From: Aeromonas veronii
Lineage (GTDB): Bacteria > Pseudomonadota > Gammaproteobacteria > Enterobacterales > Aeromonadaceae
DNA length: 64,000 nt
Direction: 5' to 3'
NCBI GenBank assembly: GCA_041319085.1
Contig: CP101033.1
Span: forward strand, 1,266,501-1,330,500
Positions within the stretch are counted from its first letter, which is position 1. Each line of letters begins with the position of its first letter. The notes under the pieces are model-generated. The model was not told the DNA's origin, searched no databases, and saw only the letters and a program-made list of their open reading frames with translations. Positions 17,462 through 27,904 of this stretch are shown one piece after another. A program made the position numbers and the translations under genes.

Positions 17462-18607
17462 TTATTCCTGCTCTGTTGGCAGCCCTTCGATATCAAGGAA
17501 GGCGGCAACCCGCTCCCGCTCCCTCAGGGTGTCCTGATAGCCCAGCTTGATTAGTTGCTGGCAATAACCCGGGTAAAACATCAGAAAGCTGGCCAGACTG
17601 CTGGTCTCATCCCCCTTCACGCCTAATACCCGCAACAGGCGGCGCAACTGCAGCGGCAGCTTGCGCAGGTAGGCTAGCGCCATGCTGTCGAGATCCTGAC
17701 TCGGTTTCAGCACGCAGGTCTCCACCCGTTTCAGCTTGAGGCGGTTGCGTTCTCTCTCCGGTATCAGGTCCAGGGTCTGATTGATGCGCCACAGTCGTTC
17801 CAGATCGGAGTTGAGGGTGTCGGTAAAGACGGTTTCGAGCAGATGGCTGGCGATATTGGAGCTGGTGAGGTGGCCGTGGTGATAGGTCGGTGCCGAGTGC
17901 GCTGGCGGATCCAGGGTGATCAGCAGGATCCGCTCCGCACCCAGATGGATGGCGGGGCTGAGCGGACTCAGCTGGTGGATGGATCCATCGCCGTAGAACT
18001 TCTCGCCGATCCGGGTGGCCGGAAAGACAAAGGGGAGCGCCGAGGAGGCGAGCAGATGCTCCGATGTAAGCACGGTGCGCACCCCGCGCCGTCTCGCCCG
18101 CTCCCACGGATGGTGGTCGGCCCGCCCCTGAAAGAAGGTGGTGGAAAGACCGTCATCGTAATCCGACGCCGTGATGGCCAGCGCCTCCAGACTGCCGTAG
18201 AGGATGTTGTCATCGATACGGTGATAGTCGATGAGCTGATCCAGCAGGCGGTACAGCGGCGCGTTGTCAAACAGGTGAAAGGCGTGGTTGGTGTGGGGAT
18301 TGATCAGCCCCGCCGACCCCTCGTACATCAGCCGCCACAGCAGCCGACCGGGGTGAAAATCGAAGATGTGGTGAGTCTCGAAGCGGCGCCAGACCCACTC
18401 CAGCTTGCGCACCCCCAGATGAAAGCAGGAAGCGTAGCAGGCCAGCGCAGTGACATTGATGGCCCCCGCCGAGGTACCGCACAGGATGGGAAAGGGGATG
18501 CCGAGATTGCGTGGGTAGAGCTCAGCAATCGCCTTGAGGGCGCCAACCTGATAGGCGGCGCGGGCACCGCCACCGGTGAGCAACAACGCTGTATTGGGTC
18601 TGGCCAT
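17462..18607 (-). CDS. Patatin-like phospholipase family protein
   Basis: A 381-residue cytoplasmic protein with the patatin Ser-Asp dyad: oxyanion loop TGGGARAAYQVG at residues 11-22, nucleophile elbow GTSAGAIN, and the DG motif in FYGDGSIHQLSPLSPAI. The family hydrolyses ester bonds of lipids. The C-terminal 120 residues (after LERLWRINQTLD) are charged and not assigned to a known domain. The start ATG at 18607 has an AAGGCGCC ribosome site. It is convergent with the antiporter gene and lies upstream, on the same strand, of nothing else; the MATE gene before it ends in a terminator. Confidence 0.87.
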   Translation of the reverse strand: MARPNTALLLTGGGARAAYQVGALKAIAELYPRNLGIPFPILCGTSAGAINVTALACYASCFHLGVRKLEWVWRRFETHHIFDFHPGRLLWRLMYEGSAGLINPHTNHAFHLFDNAPLYRLLDQLIDYHRIDDNILYGSLEALAITASDYDDGLSTTFFQGRADHHPWERARRRGVRTVLTSEHLLASSALPFVFPATRIGEKFYGDGSIHQLSPLSPAIHLGAERILLITLDPPAHSAPTYHHGHLTSSNIASHLLETVFTDTLNSDLERLWRINQTLDLIPERERNRLKLKRVETCVLKPSQDLDSMALAYLRKLPLQLRRLLRVLGVKGDETSSLASFLMFYPGYCQQLIKLGYQDTLRERERVAAFLDIEGLPTEQE

Positions 18608-18681
18608 ATGCTGGCGCCTTATTGTTGGCCCGAGAGGGCGTTCCCACTGACAAGTTAACTATAAGGCGCTGTATCAAATAT

Positions 18682-18706
18682 AAAAACGGGCGCTCGCCCG
18701 TTTTTT
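18682..18706 (-). terminator. Terminator of the MATE gene
   Basis: ACGGGCG and CGCCCGT form a 7-bp stem with a two-base centre (effectively a 4-base loop) flanked by A and T runs; it lies just after the MATE stop codon on the minus strand. Confidence 0.88.
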
Positions 18707-18734
18707 CATGGTGCGCCGGGCACGGCGCGTTCCG

Positions 18735-20114
18735 TTACCCGATCACCAGATTTTTCAACCAGCGGCGCTGGCGAATGCGGCGCTGCACCAGCAGCACCTT
18801 GCTGAGCTCCTCCAGCAACACCACCGCCACCACCCAGGAGAGGGGCCAGCCGAGCAGCGTGACCGCCACCCAGGCGAGCGGGATGCCGATGCACCACATG
18901 CCGACGATATCGATGAAGATGCTGTAGTTCACATCGCCGCCAGAGCGTAGCACCCCGATGATCCCCACCATGTTGAACACCTTGAGCAGCATCCCCAGAC
19001 ACATGATGCCGAGCACCTGTCCCGCTTCTGTCATCAGTTCGGGCGGCAGGTTGCCGACCCATTGCAGCAGGTTGGCTTGCAGCAGCCAGACCGCAATCCC
19101 CACCAGCAGTGCACCAATCGGTGCCAGCAGCAGGAACAGCTGGGAGTGCTGCCAGGCGACCTCGTACTCCTCGGCCCCGAGCCGGTGACCGAGCAGGGTC
19201 GAGCAGGCCACTGCCAGCCCGAAGAAGAGGGAGATAAGGATGCTCTCAAGGGTGCCGAGGGTGGTCATGATGGCCAGCGAATCGGTGCCCAGATGGGCGT
19301 AGAGAAAGCCGTAAATCAGCATGCCGAAGGCCCAGAGTCCGTCATGGAACAGCAGTGGCAGGGCGATCAGGGTAAAGCGCACCACCTCCTTGCGTTTGAA
19401 GGCGGCCAGCCAGTCATTTTTTCGCGGGATCAGTTGCGCCTCGTAGCGTCTCACGTAGAGCAGCAGCAGGGCTGTCTGCAGCAGCCGTGAAAGGGTGGTG
19501 CCCCAAGCCGAGCCGGCTACCCCCATCGCCTCGAAGCCAAAGTGACCGAAGATGAGGGCGTAGTTGAGGATGACGTTGGCGATGATGGCGATAATGCCGA
19601 TGCGGGTTGGCGCGGCGGCATTGCCGACCGAGCGCAGGGCTGACTCCAGCGGTACCACGATAGCGGTACAGAGGATGGTGGCGCCGGTGATCATCAAAAA
19701 CTGATCGGCGAGGGCGCGCAGTGCCGGATCCTGACTGGCAAAGCCCAGCACGCTACCCGGCGATAACACATAGATGAAGGCAAAGGGCAGGGTGACCAGC
19801 AGGGCGCCCACTATTGCCAGTGCCAGGGAGCGGCGCACCCCGGCCATCTCGCCGCGCCCGAAGTATTGTGCTGCCAATACCGAGACCCCGCCCGCGAGGC
19901 CCGCTATCACCAGCAGATTGAAAAAGAAGACCCGGTTACCCAAGCCGACCGCCGCCACTGCCGTGGTGCCAAGCTGGCTCACCATCATGATATCGATGAG
20001 GCCGAGCAGGGAGAACATCATGGACTGCAGCGAGACAGGCAGGGCCAGTCGCCACAGTCGGGTCATGAACTCGCGATCGGTGGTTTGTTTTAAAATCGCT
20101 TGCCAATAATTCAT
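18735..20114 (-). CDS. MATE family multidrug efflux transporter
   Basis: A 459-residue inner-membrane protein with 12 predicted segments in two related halves, the usual size for MATE pumps. Typical pieces are LALPVSLQSMMFSLLGLIDIMMVSQLG at the N terminus (key words LPVSLQS and DIMMVSQLG), the LESALRSVGNAAAPT stretch after helix 4 to 5, and AWGTTLSRLLQ. It should export cationic drugs or metabolites in exchange for sodium or protons. It diverges from an AraC regulator 120 bases away, which is the most likely controller of the gene. Confidence 0.9.
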   Translation of the reverse strand: MNYWQAILKQTTDREFMTRLWRLALPVSLQSMMFSLLGLIDIMMVSQLGTTAVAAVGLGNRVFFFNLLVIAGLAGGVSVLAAQYFGRGEMAGVRRSLALAIVGALLVTLPFAFIYVLSPGSVLGFASQDPALRALADQFLMITGATILCTAIVVPLESALRSVGNAAAPTRIGIIAIIANVILNYALIFGHFGFEAMGVAGSAWGTTLSRLLQTALLLLYVRRYEAQLIPRKNDWLAAFKRKEVVRFTLIALPLLFHDGLWAFGMLIYGFLYAHLGTDSLAIMTTLGTLESILISLFFGLAVACSTLLGHRLGAEEYEVAWQHSQLFLLLAPIGALLVGIAVWLLQANLLQWVGNLPPELMTEAGQVLGIMCLGMLLKVFNMVGIIGVLRSGGDVNYSIFIDIVGMWCIGIPLAWVAVTLLGWPLSWVVAVVLLEELSKVLLVQRRIRQRRWLKNLVIG

Positions 20115-20234
20115 TAGTGTTAACCGGGTTTGAGAAAAGCAAGGTTTGTCATGGGTATGATAGGGGCATGTCGGGGCGTTCTCACTGTGAGTGTCTCTCG
20201 GTTTTCTTGTGCAAAACTATCCTGTTGAGGTGTT

Positions 20235-21092
20235 ATGCCATTTGCCAGCGAGTGTCTGGAGATAGCACCAGCCTGTGAAGAGCAAATGCTGGGACGTGAA
20301 GGGCTGCCCCTGCTCGGCGAGGCGGGGATCTTCCTTAGCGGGCTTTCGAAGATCCGCGATCACTACCTTATTCGCCGCAATCGCCCCGAGTTTCACATTC
20401 TGATGGTGAGTCACGATGAGGGGGGGGCGCTGCTCACCGACGAGGGGGAGCAAGCCATTCCGGCCGGGTCGCTGATTTTCCTGCCCGCCGCCGTGCCCGG
20501 CGGTCTCAAGCTGATTGGCGAAAGCTGGCAGATCAGTTGGATTTTGCTCGATGACGTGCCGCGCTGGCAGCATCTGCACCGCCTCGGTCACCGTATCTGG
20601 CAAGGGGATGGCGGCGATCAGCTCTACCACCTGCTCAGCCTGATGCAGGGGGAAGGGGTTCGTTCCCCGCTGCAACCCCAACTGCTCAGCCTGTTGCTGG
20701 CGCTGCTGGAACGCACTCTGCAAGGGGAGGTGCGCGGCACCCCTGAACTCAGATTGCAGGCATTGTTTCGCCGGGTGGAGGCGCGCCTGGACGAACCCTG
20801 GAGTGTCGCCCTGCTGGCCGAACAGATGGCCTGCTCCGTGCCCCATCTGCACCGGCTCTGTCAGCAAGCCTTCGGCATGGGGCCGATGGCGAGGGTGACC
20901 GAGCTCAGAATGAACAAGGCGCGTCAACTGCTGCTCTATACCAACTGGCCACTTGGCGAGCTGGCGGCCCGGGTCGGTTACAGCGATGGGGCCAACTTTG
21001 CCAACCGCTTTCGTCGTCTGACTGGTCAGACCCCGGGGGCATTTCGTCGCCTGGGTCGCAAACCTTTTGCAACGGATATGCAAACTCTTTGA
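20235..21092 (+). CDS. AraC family transcriptional regulator
   Basis: A 285-residue regulator: an N-terminal cupin-like ligand domain (residues 1-150, with HDEGGALLTDEGEQAIPAG) and a C-terminal double helix-turn-helix (WSVALLAEQMACSVPHLHRL ... LGELAARVGYSDGANFANRF) that ends in the AraC signature FRRLTGQTPGAFRR. The ATG at 20235 follows TTGAGG. It lies back to back with the MATE pump, so activation of that pump by a small ligand is the simplest hypothesis. Ligand unknown. Confidence 0.9.
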   Translation: MPFASECLEIAPACEEQMLGREGLPLLGEAGIFLSGLSKIRDHYLIRRNRPEFHILMVSHDEGGALLTDEGEQAIPAGSLIFLPAAVPGGLKLIGESWQISWILLDDVPRWQHLHRLGHRIWQGDGGDQLYHLLSLMQGEGVRSPLQPQLLSLLLALLERTLQGEVRGTPELRLQALFRRVEARLDEPWSVALLAEQMACSVPHLHRLCQQAFGMGPMARVTELRMNKARQLLLYTNWPLGELAARVGYSDGANFANRFRRLTGQTPGAFRRLGRKPFATDMQTL

Positions 21093-21161
21093 AATTAATG
21101 ACACAAGCCCCTAGGATCGGCGGGTTCCTGCGTCTAGCTAACCGTTTAGGTACCAAGATCC

Positions 21162-22856
21162 ATGTTTGAAGATAATAACCAGAAACGTCCCCTCTACATT
21201 CCCTACGCCGGTCCTGCCCTGCTGGAGACCCCCTTGCTTAACAAGGGCAGCGCCTTCACCAGCGAAGAGCGCAGCAACTTCAACCTCGAAGGCTTGCTGC
21301 CCCAGAATATCGAGACCATCGAAGAGCAGGCCGAGCGCGCCTATCGCCAGTTTATGGCGTTTGGCAACGACATGGACAAGCACATCTATCTGCGCAACAT
21401 CCAGGATACCAACGAGACGCTGTTCTACCGTCTGCTGCACAACCACCTGACCGAGATGCTGCCGGTCATCTATACCCCGACTGTGGGCAAGGCGTGTGAA
21501 GAGTTCTCCAACATCTATCGCCGTGCCCGTGGCCTGTTTATCTCCTATCCGGACAAGGACAGGATCGATGACATGTTGCAAAACGCCACCAAGCAGAACG
21601 TCAAGGTGATCGTGGTCACCGACGGCGAGCGGATCCTGGGTCTGGGTGACCAGGGGATCGGCGGCATGGGTATTCCCATCGGCAAGCTCTCCCTCTACAC
21701 CGCCTGTGGCGGCATCTCGCCCGCCTACTGCCTGCCGGTGGTGCTGGATGTCGGCACCAACAACCAGCAACTGCTGAACGACCCCTTCTATATGGGCTGG
21801 CGCAATCCGCGTATCTCCGGCGAAGAGTATGCGGAGTTTGTTGATGCCTTCATTCAGGCGGTCAAGCGCCGCTGGCCAGACATCCTGCTGCAGTTCGAGG
21901 ACTTCGCCCAGAACAACGCCATGCCGCTGCTCAACCGCTACAAGAATGAGCTCTGCTGCTTCAACGACGATATTCAGGGTACCGCTGCCGTGACGCTGGG
22001 TAGCCTGATTGCCGCCTGCAAGGCCTCTGGCGCCAAGCTCTCCGAGAAGCGGGTCGCCTTCCTCGGCGCGGGCAGTGCCGGTTGCGGCATTGCCGAGCAG
22101 ATCGTGGCGCAGATGAAGGCCGAAGGGCTGACGGATGCCGAGGCTCGTGGCCGGGTCTTTATGGTGGACCGTTTTGGTCTTATCACCGACAAGATCCCCA
22201 ACCAGCTCGACTTCCAGCGCCGCCTCTCCCAGCCGGTGGAGCGGATCAAAGACTGGCCGGTGGGGGACAACATCTCTCTGCTGGAGGTGATGGAGCACGG
22301 TCGGCCGGACATCCTGATCGGGGTTTCCGGTCAGCCGGGTCTGTTCACCGAAGAGGTGGTCAAGACCATGCACAAGCACTGTGCCCGTCCCATCATCTTC
22401 CCGCTCTCCAACCCCACCTCCCGGGTCGAGGCGACGCCGGCAGACCTTATCCGCTGGACCGACGGTCAGGCGCTGGTGGCAACCGGCAGTCCGTTTGCGC
22501 CGGTGGAGCACAAGGGCAAACGCTACGTCATCGCCCAGTGCAACAACTCCTTCATCTTCCCGGGGATTGGCCTTGGCGTCATCGCCTCTGGCGCCACCCG
22601 GGTGACCGATGCCATGTTGATGTCGGCCAGCCGCGCACTGGCGGAGTGTTCACCGCTGGTGAAAGGGGAGGAGGGCTCGCTGCTGCCGGATCTGGCAGAT
22701 ATCCATCAGGTCTCCCGCTACATCGCCAAGATGGTGGCCAAGACCGCCATGCTGCAGGGCAAGGCGGTGCAGACCCCGGACGAGGTGATCGATCAGGCCA
22801 TTGAAGCGAACTTCTGGCATCCGGAATATCGCCGCTACCGCCGCACCTCGTTCTGA
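21162..22856 (+). CDS. maeA: NAD-dependent malic enzyme
   Basis: A 564-residue enzyme that oxidatively decarboxylates malate to pyruvate with NAD+. Size and sequence match bacterial MaeA (SfcA): [20 protein letters not shown] near the start, the signature [19 protein letters not shown], metal-binding [25 protein letters not shown], the dinucleotide fold [16 protein letters not shown] and [13 protein letters not shown]. It is transcribed alone and ends in a clear terminator at 22887. Confidence 0.97.
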   Translation: MFEDNNQKRPLYIPYAGPALLETPLLNKGSAFTSEERSNFNLEGLLPQNIETIEEQAERAYRQFMAFGNDMDKHIYLRNIQDTNETLFYRLLHNHLTEMLPVIYTPTVGKACEEFSNIYRRARGLFISYPDKDRIDDMLQNATKQNVKVIVVTDGERILGLGDQGIGGMGIPIGKLSLYTACGGISPAYCLPVVLDVGTNNQQLLNDPFYMGWRNPRISGEEYAEFVDAFIQAVKRRWPDILLQFEDFAQNNAMPLLNRYKNELCCFNDDIQGTAAVTLGSLIAACKASGAKLSEKRVAFLGAGSAGCGIAEQIVAQMKAEGLTDAEARGRVFMVDRFGLITDKIPNQLDFQRRLSQPVERIKDWPVGDNISLLEVMEHGRPDILIGVSGQPGLFTEEVVKTMHKHCARPIIFPLSNPTSRVEATPADLIRWTDGQALVATGSPFAPVEHKGKRYVIAQCNNSFIFPGIGLGVIASGATRVTDAMLMSASRALAECSPLVKGEEGSLLPDLADIHQVSRYIAKMVAKTAMLQGKAVQTPDEVIDQAIEANFWHPEYRRYRRTSF

Positions 22857-22886
22857 TTGGACGGGGCGTGAATACCACGGCAAAGC

Positions 22887-22913
22887 AAAAGGGATGCGAA
22901 AGCATCCCTTTTT
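22887..22913 (+). terminator. Terminator of maeA
   Basis: AAAGGGATGC and GCATCCCTTT form a 10-bp stem around a GAAA tetraloop, followed by Ts. Confidence 0.93.
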
Positions 22914-22949
22914 ACTGCACGTCTGACATGGTTATCGCCTCAAGATCAA

Positions 22950-23981
22950 CTACTCGCTGGCGCCCTGTACGCCGGTGACGCGCACCTCGACCCGGCGATC
23001 CGGCCCAAGGCAGTCGATGAGCGCGGCTTTCGCCTTGATGGCATCACACTGGGTGCCAGTGACCGGGCTGCTCTCGCCATTGCCCTGAATACTCACCTTG
23101 TCGGCAGGCAATCCCTTGCCGATCAGGAAGTTGGCGACTGTTTTGGCGCGAGCTTCCGAGAGGGTCTGGTTGTTGGCATCCGAGCCGATACGGTCGGTAT
23201 ACCCCATCACCACCGCACTGCCATCCTTGGGTTTGACGTCGGCTATCTGCTGATAGAGCGACTCCAGCGCCTGCATCCCCTCCGGCTTCAGCTCCGCCTT
23301 GCCGAACGCAAACAGTACGTCCGAACTCAGGTTGAAGGTCTGATCCACCGGCTCGGGAGCAGGCGGTGGCAGGGGGGCGACCATGGGGGCTGGTGCCGGC
23401 TCGACCGGTTTGCTGCGGTTGGGGTGGATCACCAACTCCAGCGTGGCGGTGCTGATGTCGCTGACCCAGCGCTGGGTGCCACTGTTGGCTTTGCTGTTAT
23501 CCGGATCATCGCCAACGCGCACTATGTAGCGATAGCGTGCCTGCAGATCGACCCAGTCATGGAGCCGGGCAGTCAGGCCCAAGCCCGCCAGCGGCGCCAG
23601 GTTGTCGTCCCCGCCGTTGACAGACTCGACGTGATAGAGATAGCCACCGCCCTCGGCAAAGAGCGAGAACATCTCGCTGAGCGGCAAGCGCCCAATCACT
23701 GAGAGGGTTGCCCCCTTGCTGCTGAAGTCATGGCCGCTGATATCCCAGTCTCCGGTGGAGAGATAGCCAATCTCGGCACCCAGATTTTCCGTGAAGTTGT
23801 AGCCGCCAAACAGGGAGAGCGCAGTCGCATCCTTGCTGACATCCTGACTGAAATCATTCAGATCGTGCGCAATGGCCCAACCCCCCCCGACCCCGGCATA
23901 CCAGTCGTGAACCGGTACCGCTTGTGCGCCTGTGCTCGCCAATGCCAATGCAATCCATACAGGTTTTACTGTTATGTTCAT
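22950..23981 (-). CDS. OmpA family outer-membrane protein
   Basis: A 343-residue porin-like protein. Signal peptide MNITVKPVWIALALASTGAQA, an N-terminal eight-stranded barrel (WYAGVGGGWAIAHD, FGGYNFTENLGAEIGYLSTG) to about residue 185, a Pro-rich linker (PVEPAPAPMVAPLPPPAPEP), then a C-terminal OmpA peptidoglycan-binding domain (FGKAELKPEG, MGYTDRIGSDANNQTLSEARA, GNGESSPV, RRVEVRV) with the conserved Asp and Arg. Two cysteines (GTQCDAI, LIDCLGPD) fit the conserved disulfide of the domain. The start at 23981 follows GAGGATACGCG. Aeromonads are known for tandem ompA genes; only one copy is here. Confidence 0.92.
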   Translation of the reverse strand: MNITVKPVWIALALASTGAQAVPVHDWYAGVGGGWAIAHDLNDFSQDVSKDATALSLFGGYNFTENLGAEIGYLSTGDWDISGHDFSSKGATLSVIGRLPLSEMFSLFAEGGGYLYHVESVNGGDDNLAPLAGLGLTARLHDWVDLQARYRYIVRVGDDPDNSKANSGTQRWVSDISTATLELVIHPNRSKPVEPAPAPMVAPLPPPAPEPVDQTFNLSSDVLFAFGKAELKPEGMQALESLYQQIADVKPKDGSAVVMGYTDRIGSDANNQTLSEARAKTVANFLIGKGLPADKVSIQGNGESSPVTGTQCDAIKAKAALIDCLGPDRRVEVRVTGVQGASE

Positions 23982-24328
23982 CGCGTATCCTCGTCGATGT
24001 TTGGTGTAGTGGGGCTGCCAGCTGGTCAAACCCCACACTTATGTATAGGTGACGGGCTGTTTTTAACCACCGAAGAGGTATGGGTAGTGGCATGCCACGA
24101 ACGTGAATCATGGGGGAGAGGCGGGAAGATGGGAGGTGTCAGAAGTGATCCAAAAGGTGGGCAAAATGAGAGGCAAGAAAAAGGAGGGCATGTGGCTCAT
24201 GCCATTAGTTAAGGATCCATTAGCCGATCCTCCTGATGTATAAAAAATCCGAAACCTGTTGATTGGTTTCGGATTTTTATGCGTGTTGACTGAGCGATCA
24301 ACGTGCTTCATGCCAGCAATGCCGCTCC
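23982..24328. other. Intergenic region between the ompA-like gene and trpA
   Basis: About 350 bases holding the promoter of the ompA-like gene on its left side and the trp operon terminator (24243-24278) on its right. Short open frames on both strands lack ribosome sites and resemble nothing known. Confidence 0.6.
24243..24278 (-). terminator. Terminator of the trp operon
   Basis: A 14-bp stem (10 bp ATCCGAAACC / GGTTTCGGAT extended by A-T pairs) with an 8-base loop and a T run in both directions. It lies about 50 bases after the trpA stop. Confidence 0.93.
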
Positions 24329-25135
24329 TTATCGATGGGTCGCGGCCTTCATCCCTTCCACAAACTCTTTCAGGCGAGTGAGCATATGCGCCGGGTTCTG
24401 GTGGTGAGTCTCGATGATCTTCACCACGGCGGAACCGGAGATGGCACCGGCTGCGCCAGCGGCAATCGCTTCACGCACCTGAGCCGGTTCACTGATGCCA
24501 AAGCCGAGCAGGGCGGGGGGCGCGTTGAACTCGCGCAAGGTATTGATCAGGCCATCCACCGGCATGCCGGCCTTGGTCTCGGCACCGGTCACGCCAGCGC
24601 GGCTTACCAGATAGGTGTAGCCATTGCCGAGCTCCGCCACCTGTTTCAGGGTCTCGGCGTCGCCATTGGGCGGGGCGATAAAGATGCTGTCGATGCCGAA
24701 CTTGTCGGCGGCCGCCTTGTAGGGGGCGCACATCTGCACCGGCACGTCGGCCACCAGCACCGAATCCACGCCTGCCTGCTGGCACTTCTCGTAGAAGCCG
24801 TCAATTTTGCGCACATAGACCAGGTTGGCGTAGACCAGCAGGCCAATGGGCAGCTGCGGGTACTTGGCACGGATACGGCCGAGCAGCTCGAAGCAGTCGT
24901 CCGGGGTGGTGTGGCTGGCAAAGGCCCGCAGGGCGGCGCCTTGAATGGTGGGGCCGTCCGCTACCGGATCGGAGAATGGAATGCCGAGCTCAAGGGCATC
25001 GGCGCCCCCTTCGACCAGCGCATCGACGATGGCCAGCGACAATTCGGGGGTGGGGTCGCCCAGCATCACGAACGGCACAAAGGCGCCCTGATTGGCCGCG
25101 TCCAGACGGGAGAAGAGTTGTGCGTAACGGTTCAT
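24329..25135 (-). CDS. trpA: Tryptophan synthase alpha chain
   Basis: A 268-residue TIM-barrel enzyme that splits indole-3-glycerol phosphate into indole and glyceraldehyde 3-phosphate and passes indole to TrpB through the tunnel. Catalytic residues are in [30 protein letters not shown] (Glu and Asp) and [30 protein letters not shown] (phosphate site, key words [10 protein letters not shown]). The ATG overlaps the trpB stop (ATGA), so the two are translationally coupled. Last gene of the trp operon. Confidence 0.97.
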   Translation of the reverse strand: MNRYAQLFSRLDAANQGAFVPFVMLGDPTPELSLAIVDALVEGGADALELGIPFSDPVADGPTIQGAALRAFASHTTPDDCFELLGRIRAKYPQLPIGLLVYANLVYVRKIDGFYEKCQQAGVDSVLVADVPVQMCAPYKAAADKFGIDSIFIAPPNGDAETLKQVAELGNGYTYLVSRAGVTGAETKAGMPVDGLINTLREFNAPPALLGFGISEPAQVREAIAAGAAGAISGSAVVKIIETHHQNPAHMLTRLKEFVEGMKAATHR

Positions 25136-26325
25136 GACAAGGTTCCTTCTTTTTCAAAAATGTCTGCCACGGTGAAGATATCTTTGTCGCCACGGCCGGA
25201 GAGGTTGACGATGAGCACCTGCTCTTTTTCCGGTTCACTGCGGGCCATCTTGAGGGCGTGGGCCAGCGCGTGGGAGGACTCCAGCGCCGGGATAATGCCT
25301 TCGGATTTGGCCAGCTCCTGGAAGGCATCCAGCGCCTCCTTGTCGGTGATGGAGACATACTCGGCACGGCCGATGGCGGCCAGATGGGCGTGCTGCGGGC
25401 CGACGGAGGGGAAGTCGAGCCCCGCCGAGACGGAGTAGGACTCCTGAATTTGCCCCTGATTGTCCTGCATCAGATAGGAGTGCATGCCAAAGAAGACCCC
25501 CTTGCTGCCGTGACCGAGCGGCGCACCGTGCTCGCCGCTCTCGATGCCGTGACCACCCGGCTCGACGCCGATAAGGCGCACCGACGGCTCATCAATGAAG
25601 TCGGCAAACATGCCGATGGCGTTCGACCCGCCGCCGACGCAGGCGATCACCGCATCGGGCAGCCGTTCTTCCTTCTCGAAGCACTGGGCCTTGGCCTCTT
25701 CGCCGATCATCTTCTGGAACTCCCGCACGATAGTGGGGAAGGGGTGCGGGCCGGCGGCGGTGCCGAGCAGGTAGTGGGCCGACTCGTAGTTGGCAGCCCA
25801 GTCGCGCAGCGCCTCGTTGCAGGCATCTTTCAGGGTGCTGGAGCCGGAGTGCACCGGAATGACGGTGGCGCCCATCAGCTTCATGCGAAAGACGTTGGGT
25901 TTCTGGCGTTCGCAATCCTTGGCGCCCATATAGACCCGGCACTTGAGGCCGAGCAGGGCGCAGGCCAGCGCAGTGGCAACGCCATGCTGACCGGCACCGG
26001 TCTCGGCGATGATCTCGTTCTTGCCCATCCGCTTGGCCAGCAGCGCCTGACCCAGCACCTGGTTGGTCTTGTGGGCGCCGCCGTGCAGCAGATCTTCACG
26101 CTTCAGATAGAGGCGGGTCTTGGTGCCCTTGGTCAGATTGCGAGTCAGGGTGAGCGGGGTCGGGCGACCGGCATACTCGGTCAGCAGGGTCTGAAACTCG
26201 GCGATAAAGGCGGGATCATCCTTGGCGTCGACGAAGGCCTTCTCCAGCTGGAGCAGGGCGGGGATGAGGATCTGGGGCACGTACATGCCGCCAAATTCAC
26301 CAAAAAACGGGTTGAGCAGGGTCAT
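25132..26325 (-). CDS. trpB: Tryptophan synthase beta chain
   Basis: A 397-residue PLP enzyme that joins indole and serine to give tryptophan. The PLP lysine is in [11 protein letters not shown], the phosphate loop is [12 protein letters not shown], and the start [20 protein letters not shown] is highly typical. ATG at 26325 follows AAGGAAGAAG; 47 bases separate it from trpCF. Confidence 0.98.
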   Translation of the reverse strand: MTLLNPFFGEFGGMYVPQILIPALLQLEKAFVDAKDDPAFIAEFQTLLTEYAGRPTPLTLTRNLTKGTKTRLYLKREDLLHGGAHKTNQVLGQALLAKRMGKNEIIAETGAGQHGVATALACALLGLKCRVYMGAKDCERQKPNVFRMKLMGATVIPVHSGSSTLKDACNEALRDWAANYESAHYLLGTAAGPHPFPTIVREFQKMIGEEAKAQCFEKEERLPDAVIACVGGGSNAIGMFADFIDEPSVRLIGVEPGGHGIESGEHGAPLGHGSKGVFFGMHSYLMQDNQGQIQESYSVSAGLDFPSVGPQHAHLAAIGRAEYVSITDKEALDAFQELAKSEGIIPALESSHALAHALKMARSEPEKEQVLIVNLSGRGDKDIFTVADIFEKEGTLS

Positions 26326-26372
26326 GGCTTCTTCCTTGTATTAGCTAAATCGAAACATCAAAAAGGGTTGCG

Positions 26373-27806
26373 TTACAGAGTGCGCAGGGCGGCAAACGCG
26401 GCCGCCAGCTTGTGCGCATCCTTCTGGCCTGGGGCACTCTCTACCCCGGAGTTGAAATCAAGGCCGAGGCAGCCGACCTGGGCCGCCTGCAGGGCGTTGT
26501 CGGGGTTAAGGCCCCCCGCCAGCATCAGTTTGCTCTTGTCGAGCGTGGCCAGCAGGGCCCAGTCGAACGCCTGACCGGTGCCGCCGCTCTGGCTGCCTAC
26601 TTTGGTATCGAGCAGCAGGCGATCCGCCGGATAGTCGAGGGCGGGCAGCGGCTCGCCGCTTTCCTTGCCAAGAGAGATGCCAATTGCTTTCCAGATCTGG
26701 CAGCCAGCGGGCAGCAGCGGACGCAGTTCCTCGATATAGGCGGCATCTTCATCCCCATGCAGCTGCACCGCGGCGAGCCCCAGCGCCTCCACCGTCTTGG
26801 CGATAGTGGCGGGCTGGGCATTGCGAAATACCCCAACGTAAGAGAGCGGCGCGCCAGTCATCACGGCGCGGGCGGCGGGGATGTCCACATAGCGCGGGCT
26901 TTTGGCCACAAAGATAAGACCGCCAAATACCGCGCCCGCCTGATGGGCGGCGGCGGCATCCTCGGCGCGGGTCAGGCCGCACACCTTGTTCTGGCCCAGT
27001 ACCAGCTTGCGCACTGCCGCCTCCAGATCCGGCTCGGCCATCAGGGACGAGCCCACCAAGAAGCCCTTGGCATGGTGGCGCAGATCCGCCACCTGGGCGC
27101 GGTGGTTGATGCCGGACTCGCTGATCACCACCCGATCGCTCGGGATATCTTTAGCCAACTGTTTGGTGCGAGCGAGATCGACGCTCAAGTCGCGCAGATC
27201 CCGGTTGTTGATGCCAATGACCGGTGCACCAAGGGCGATGGCGCGGGTCAGCTCCTCCTCGTTACTCACCTCGGTGAGCACGCCAAGGCCCAGCTCTTTG
27301 GCCACCGCGAACAGGGCGCGATAGCCCTCGTCGGTGAGCACCGAGAGCATCAGCAGGATGGCGTCCGCCTGATAGTGGCGGGCCAGATAGACCTGATAGG
27401 GGTCAATCATGAAATCTTTGCAGAGCACCGGCTGCGATACGCGACCTCGCACCCGTGGCAAAAAGGCAAAATCCCCCTGAAAGAACTTCTCGTCGGTCAG
27501 CACCGAGATGGCGGTGGCGTATTTGCCATAGATATCGGCGATCGCCTCCGGGCTGAAGTCATCGCGGATCAAGCCCTTGGAGGGAGAGGCCTTCTTGCAC
27601 TCCAGAATAAAGCGGGTAGAGCCTGCCTTGAGCGCCCCGACGAAATCCCGATCGCTTGGGGTCAGCGCGCTCTGGAAGCGCTCCAGCGGCTGGGCCAGCT
27701 TGCGGGCGGCAACCCACTCCTGCTTGGCCGCCACGATCTTGCCGAGGATGGTCTGGCTGATGGAGGCCATGTTCAGAAAAGCATGGGGGGCGATAAGGTC
27801 TGACAT
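26373..27806 (-). CDS. trpCF: Bifunctional indole-3-glycerol-phosphate synthase / phosphoribosylanthranilate isomerase
   Basis: A fused enzyme of about 477 residues catalysing two consecutive steps: isomerisation of phosphoribosylanthranilate (TrpF, C-terminal part) and ring closure to indoleglycerol phosphate (TrpC, N-terminal part). TrpC motifs: FILECKKASPSKG, VLCKDFMIDPYQVYLARHY (key words CKDF, DPYQ), VISESGI; TrpF motifs: KVCGLT, GGLIFV, VQLHGDE, GLDFNSGVE. The start at 27806 (MSDLIAPHAF) has an AAGGA site. The frame is open 34 codons further to an ATGA overlap with trpD at 27908, but that stretch is made of palindromic repeats and looks like a spacer. A third possible start, MASISQTILG at 27770, matches where E. 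coli TrpC begins. Confidence 0.93.
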   Translation of the reverse strand: MSDLIAPHAFLNMASISQTILGKIVAAKQEWVAARKLAQPLERFQSALTPSDRDFVGALKAGSTRFILECKKASPSKGLIRDDFSPEAIADIYGKYATAISVLTDEKFFQGDFAFLPRVRGRVSQPVLCKDFMIDPYQVYLARHYQADAILLMLSVLTDEGYRALFAVAKELGLGVLTEVSNEEELTRAIALGAPVIGINNRDLRDLSVDLARTKQLAKDIPSDRVVISESGINHRAQVADLRHHAKGFLVGSSLMAEPDLEAAVRKLVLGQNKVCGLTRAEDAAAAHQAGAVFGGLIFVAKSPRYVDIPAARAVMTGAPLSYVGVFRNAQPATIAKTVEALGLAAVQLHGDEDAAYIEELRPLLPAGCQIWKAIGISLGKESGEPLPALDYPADRLLLDTKVGSQSGGTGQAFDWALLATLDKSKLMLAGGLNPDNALQAAQVGCLGLDFNSGVESAPGQKDAHKLAAAFAALRTL

Positions 27807-27828
27807 CTCGTTATCCTTGCGAAACTGC

Positions 27829-27872
27829 GAACTGCCGCTCGGGAGTTCTGCATGAGTGCCCTGCGGGCGTTC
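27829..27872. repeat. Two adjacent palindromic units in the trpD-trpCF spacer
   Basis: Unit one (27829-27848) is GAACTGCC-GCTC-GGGAGTTC, unit two (27854-27872) is GAGTGCCC-TGC-GGGCGTTC. They look like REP-type elements lodged in the gap between trpD and trpCF and can be read through in frame. Confidence 0.45.
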
Positions 27873-27904
27873 TGAATGACTGCTGTGCGACATAGTGGCT
27901 GACA

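Noticed and set aside
24108-24311. Minus-strand open frame of 67 codons between the ompA-like gene and trpA
   Set aside because: It runs across the trp terminator and lacks a ribosome site.
26412-27803. Plus-strand open frame of 463 codons
   Set aside because: Antisense of trpCF.
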